A DNA stretch of 8,466 nucleotides from positions 1 through 8,466 of the forward strand of contig JAHWJO010000181.1 in assembly GCA_019348365.1 (NCBI GenBank). The letters are read 5' to 3'. Each line of letters opens with the position of its first letter. Position 1 is the stretch's first letter. Under the pieces are notes generated by a model that was not told the DNA's origin, ran no database searches, and worked only from the letters and a program-made list of their open reading frames with translations. Positions 5,284 through 8,466 of the stretch are shown one piece after another. Made by a program: the position numbers and the translations under genes. This stretch comes from Armatimonadota bacterium. Lineage in GTDB: Bacteria > Armatimonadota > DTGP01 > JAHWJO01.

Positions 5284-6087
5284 ATGCATCCCCAACCTGT
5301 GATGGCCTCGCGAGGGCCGAACGTTGCGAGAGACCGCCGCGCCGGGTTCAGCCTCATCGAGCTGCTGACCGTCATCGCGATCATCGCCATTCTGGCCGCC
5401 GTCCTCTTCCCGGTCGCGACCGCGGTGCGAGTGCGGGCGCAGCAGGCGCAGGTCATCAGCAACATGAAGAACATCCAGACAGCTCTGGGGATCTTCAAGC
5501 AGGACGAGCGCGCTTACCCCGCCACGCTGGGGCCGCTCGTCTTTGGGAGAGGGGGGAACACCCAGACGTTAGGCGGCCTCTATCCGGAATGGCTCAAAAC
5601 GCGGGAGGCGTACCATAGCCCGGCTCTGGACCTGCCCGAAACCGATGTCCTGGTTCAGGTGGCGGATGATGTCGCCGTCAACGCCGGAATTATTGCCCAG
5701 AGTATCCCCGCCGGAGCAAAAGATCCCATGCGGGACTCTGGAGCCCAGATGTACGCCTGGAACACGATGGACGGCCATGTGATCAACGGAGAGGGAGAGC
5801 CTGGCACCTGGAGATACGTCCCTCACTACTCTCGCTTCCGCACGCTGAACACCCAAGATCCGGACTATAAGCGGCAGCTTGGCTTCCGCAACCCCCCGGA
5901 GGACACGGTCGTCACCTGGAACGACACGTTCGTTCAGAAGAACGGTGATGTTCCGGTCAGAGGGGATTATCTCGTGCTCTTCCTGAGCGGGACGGTGAAG
6001 AAGTACAGCGTGAAGCAGGTCGCCGATCGGCTCAGTGAATATAACTGGCCTCAGCGGCAAGAAATCTGGCGGCTGAAGCCGTACTAA
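5284..6087 (+). CDS. Prepilin-like protein 1 (tandem paralogue pair, first copy)
   Basis: The 267-residue product carries a class III prepilin signal: a short basic leader ending RDRRAG (Gly21) before Phe22, with Glu26 at +5 and a hydrophobic helix at about 24-44 (LIELLTVIAIIAILAAVLFP). PilD should cleave after Gly21. An amphipathic continuation (VRVRAQQAQVISNMKNIQTAL) leads to a globular domain. That domain holds YPATLGP, ALDLPETDVLV, AWNTMDGHV, HYSRFRTL, RNPPEDTV, TWNDTFVQK and RGDYLVLFLSGTVKKYSVKQ. It is much longer than a typical major pilin, so a minor pilin or pseudopilin is likelier. I do not recognise the C-terminal domain. The next gene is a close paralogue of the same length, 20 nt downstream, in one presumed operon. 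Internal M7 is a less likely start. Confidence 0.88.
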   Translation: MHPQPVMASRGPNVARDRRAGFSLIELLTVIAIIAILAAVLFPVATAVRVRAQQAQVISNMKNIQTALGIFKQDERAYPATLGPLVFGRGGNTQTLGGLYPEWLKTREAYHSPALDLPETDVLVQVADDVAVNAGIIAQSIPAGAKDPMRDSGAQMYAWNTMDGHVINGEGEPGTWRYVPHYSRFRTLNTQDPDYKRQLGFRNPPEDTVVTWNDTFVQKNGDVPVRGDYLVLFLSGTVKKYSVKQVADRLSEYNWPQRQEIWRLKPY

Positions 6088-6107
6088 GCCTTCCGGAGAC
6101 GCTTCCC

Positions 6108-6911
6108 ATGATCTTTCCCCTGATCCGCACCGAAAACGAAGTCGCCAGAGACCGCCGCGCCGGGTTCACCCTGATCGAGCTGCTGGTGGTCATCGCCATC
6201 ATCGCGATCCTGGCGGCGGTGATCTTCCCGGCGGCGGCCACCGTCCGGATTCGGGCGCAGCAGGGACAGGTGACCGCCAACCTGAAGTCGATCCAGGCCG
6301 CCCTCGCCACCTACAAGCAGGACGAGAACGGCTACCCGCCCACGCTGGGGCCGGTGACGTTCAGGAACGATCCGGCGAACTATGCGGCGCTGTACCCGGA
6401 ATGGATACGGAGCCGGCAGTCGTACGGCAGCCCGGCCCTCGACCTCCCCGAGACGGACGTTCTGGTTCCCGTCAATGCCGAATCCGCCCGGTCTCGAGGC
6501 TTCATCAGCGCGCTGCCTGATAAGAGGGTACAGGTCGCACAAGACCCGGTTCGCAGGAATGACGCTCTGATGAACGCCTGGAACACCATGGACGGCCACG
6601 TCTGGACCAACGGTAGCAGCGACCCAAATGACTGGGTGTATATCCCCCACTACTCTCGATTCCGTACGCTGGACCCCAATAACGAACATTATAAGCGTCA
6701 ACTCTTTTACCGCAATCCGCCGGAGGATACGGTCATCACCTGGAACGATACATTCGTTCAGAAGGACGATGCAGACATTCCTATCAGGGGGGATTATCTC
6801 GTTCTCTTCCTGAACGGGACGGTGAGGAAGTACAGCGTAAAGCAGGTTGCTGACCAGCTACGTGAACATGGCTGGCCTCAAAGGCAAGAGATTTGGAGAA
6901 TAAGGCTGTAA
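6108..6911 (+). CDS. Prepilin-like protein 2 (tandem paralogue pair, second copy)
   Basis: Also 267 residues, with leader MIFPLIRTENEVARDRRAG cleaved after Gly19, Phe20 at +1, Glu24 at +5 and helix LIELLVVIAIIAILAAVIFP. It aligns with the preceding gene along its whole length, by eye at about 60% identity. The N-terminal 70 residues and the last 110 are highly conserved; the middle (about 122-155) is divergent. Shared blocks include SPALDLPETDVLV, AWNTMDGHV, HYSRFRTL, NPPEDTV, TWNDTFVQK, RGDYLVLFL and WPQRQEIWR. GGAG (6095-6098) lies 9 nt before ATG 6108 in a 20-nt gap after gene 1. The pair probably arose by tandem duplication and may form a heteromeric minor-pilin set. The later half has lower GC than the first half. 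Confidence 0.88.
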   Translation: MIFPLIRTENEVARDRRAGFTLIELLVVIAIIAILAAVIFPAAATVRIRAQQGQVTANLKSIQAALATYKQDENGYPPTLGPVTFRNDPANYAALYPEWIRSRQSYGSPALDLPETDVLVPVNAESARSRGFISALPDKRVQVAQDPVRRNDALMNAWNTMDGHVWTNGSSDPNDWVYIPHYSRFRTLDPNNEHYKRQLFYRNPPEDTVITWNDTFVQKDDADIPIRGDYLVLFLNGTVRKYSVKQVADQLREHGWPQRQEIWRIRL

Positions 6912-7132
6912 CGGACCCTTGTAGCGTTTCATCGGCGTTCGTGTCGCTCCGCCTTCTGCTCCTCATGCATTCATTGTTGCAGTTGTCGTATTCATCTCTG
7001 CCGATTTGTGGTAAGACCTGACAATCCGTACCTCCCTCTCCCCGCGTGGGAGGGGGCTGAAAGACGATCCGCGGGAACTTTCCCCAGGGCGGCACGGTCG
7101 AATAAACGGACCCTCCTGCGGGGCAACAGCCT
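6912..7132 (+). other. Gap before the long prepilin-like gene, with a GC hairpin
   Basis: No gene is supported in these 221 bases. The clearest structure is a 9-bp hairpin (7034-7042 with 7048-7056, one U-G pair, loop CGCGT). It lacks a T-tract and so resembles a palindromic repeat more than an intrinsic terminator. No convincing promoter was found. The ribosome binding site for the next gene is weak: a GGGG run about 10 nt before ATG 7133. Confidence 0.5.
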
Positions 7133-8466
7133 ATGACTATCCGATCTTCCAACCGATCTCATCCCCGGCTCTCCAGCGAGAGCGGCGCGTCGCTCGTCGA
7201 AGTGCTCGTCGTGATGGTGGTCCTGCTCGTCGGGGTCTTCACCATCATCCGCATCTTCCCGACCGGGTTCGACGTGCTGCAGTACACCGGCAACGCGACG
7301 GTCGCGCACCGGCTCGCGGAGGCCGAGGTCGAATTCTGGCGCAAGAACGCCGAGAACCTGCCCGAGGCGATTGTCCCGATCCTGCCCGGCCCCCCCGGCT
7401 ACTCCGTCTTCGACCCGACCGCCCGGCCCGGCGACTTCACCTCCGGCACCGGCGCGTACGGCGACATCAGCCTCCTGCGCGACGACATCCGGAGCAAGCT
7501 GGGGAGCCGCGCCACCGAAGCCGAGATCGACCGCTGGGTGGGCCAGAACCGCCAGCGGCGCATCCTGGGTGAGATCACGAAGATCCCCGCCCCCTCCCCC
7601 GTCGAAGTATCGGGAGAGCGGTACGCCTCGATCTATACCCTCGCGTACGCCCCCATCGACTGGCCGGAGACGAACCCCCGCGACCAGTTCGCGGCGGACG
7701 AGCGCATCCAGATTCGCGGCAACTCCCTCTTCCCGGTGGACGTGACGAACACCCCGGAGAGCGAGCTTCCGCAGACGCTCCAGCGCCTCCGCAGCCGCCA
7801 GTACGGCATCAACTATAAAGAGGCGCTCGTCTATTTCCCGCGCTCGTCCCGGCCCCGGTACTTCCTCGCGAGCTACACCTACCGCTCCGGCGAGGGGTTG
7901 AAGACGGTTCGCTCCGACCGGCTGGTGGTCCCGCCGACGCAGACGAACCCGCGCGGCTCGCAGCTCCCGGCCTCCGTCGTGCAGCTCGGGGTGAATCAGC
8001 CGGGGAGCGGGGTTACGGAACCAGGTAAATTCTTTGGGATCGAGCCGGGGACGGAGGACGTTGCGCCGAAGTTCCGCTACCTCCCGGACAACACCCCGTT
8101 CTCCAACGAGGCGACCGACCCGTACGGCGCGTACGAGTACAAGGTGCTCTCCCGGTATCCGCTCGGCGTGCAGTTCACGGCGGCCCTCGCCTTCAACCCG
8201 CGCGGCTACGCCCAGCAGGAGCGCGGCATCGGCGGAGTCGCCGTCCCGCTCCGCGCCCGGATCGATTACATCGTGAAGGACTGGCGCGTGCTCCATCAGG
8301 ACGTGACCGTGCCCGCCGAACAGGCCCCCTACCGCGTCCGACTCGCGCTGCCGTTCTACAAGCAGGCGGGGGAGACCGTCGGGGACGACAGCCTGGAGCC
8401 GTGGCCGGGCCTGGGCAACCCCGCACAGAGGCTCTCCATCATCGCGGTGGATACCTCCAACGGCAA
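7133..8466 (+). CDS. Long divergent prepilin-like protein (3' end beyond window)
   Basis: The frame is open from ATG 7133 to the window edge, giving at least 444 residues, and an in-frame TAA at 7103 limits it upstream. The N-terminus has a short basic leader, then ESG before ASLVEVLVVMVVLLVGVFTI. Thus Gly18 is at -1, Ala19 at +1 and Glu23 at +5, followed by a helix at about 20-42. This is a prepilin/pseudopilin signal with Ala in place of the usual Phe at +1. IFPTGFDVLQYTGNATVAHRLAEAEVEFW follows the helix, as in PilV/GspI-type proteins. The very long globular region is unlike standard pilins, and I recognise no further domain. It is probably a minor pilin or a pilus-associated adhesin exported by the same PilD-dependent route. 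It lies 221 nt after prepilin 2 and may be transcribed separately. Confidence 0.8.
   Translation, partial: MTIRSSNRSHPRLSSESGASLVEVLVVMVVLLVGVFTIIRIFPTGFDVLQYTGNATVAHRLAEAEVEFWRKNAENLPEAIVPILPGPPGYSVFDPTARPGDFTSGTGAYGDISLLRDDIRSKLGSRATEAEIDRWVGQNRQRRILGEITKIPAPSPVEVSGERYASIYTLAYAPIDWPETNPRDQFAADERIQIRGNSLFPVDVTNTPESELPQTLQRLRSRQYGINYKEALVYFPRSSRPRYFLASYTYRSGEGLKTVRSDRLVVPPTQTNPRGSQLPASVVQLGVNQPGSGVTEPGKFFGIEPGTEDVAPKFRYLPDNTPFSNEATDPYGAYEYKVLSRYPLGVQFTAALAFNPRGYAQQERGIGGVAVPLRARIDYIVKDWRVLHQDVTVPAEQAPYRVRLALPFYKQAGETVGDDSLEPWPGLGNPAQRLSIIAVDTSNG

Noticed and set aside
6992..8296. Long minus-strand open frame opposite the last prepilin-like gene
   Set aside because: It has a shadow-type Arg/Asp/Val-rich composition with no recognisable motifs, and it spans the non-coding gap. 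The plus strand carries a prepilin signal at a plausible start.

Overview
The window holds a GC-rich, entirely plus-strand type IV pilus (T4P) assembly locus. The gene order is the 3' end of pilB (1-113), pilT (246-1565), a small two-helix membrane protein I do not recognise (1730-2200), pilC (2594-3883), the prepilin peptidase pilD (3891-4727), two tandem paralogous prepilin-like genes (5284-6087 and 6108-6911), and the start of a long, divergent prepilin-like gene that runs off the right edge (7133-8466). The organism is probably Gram-negative-type and high-GC. The prepilin helix ending in AAVLFPVA / AAVIFPAA after RAGF(S/T)LIELL, and the stacking of several long prepilin-like genes behind the assembly genes, remind me most of Armatimonadota. 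That placement is from memory of the family and is not proven by this window.

How the genes fit together: PilB (extension ATPase) and PilT (retraction ATPase) drive opposite directions of fibre movement on the inner-membrane platform PilC. PilD removes the short leader peptide from prepilins and methylates the new N-terminus. The three downstream genes encode its likely substrates. The alignment, secretin and major-pilin genes are not in this window.

The intergenic regions are unusually structured. Between pilB and pilT is an inverted repeat whose arms each form a four-run G-quadruplex motif, one on each strand. Between pilT and the small gene are three consecutive hairpins, the last covering the only Shine-Dalgarno-like bases of the small gene. 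After the small gene come a clear hairpin terminator, an extended -10 promoter and a leader of about 245 nt before pilC, with a small attenuator-like hairpin. Between pilD and the prepilins (4733-5283) is a repeat-derived region: a perfect 31-bp inverted repeat of a widespread intergenic-repeat type, degenerate half copies at 21-31-bp spacing, and outer 9-bp inverted repeats that may bound a non-autonomous element of about 237 bp. Before the last gene is another short GC hairpin.

I found no tRNA, rRNA, CRISPR array, transposase or recognisable riboswitch. The core is a conventional T4P locus. The less-described parts are the small membrane protein, the paired prepilin paralogues and the structured intergenic DNA.
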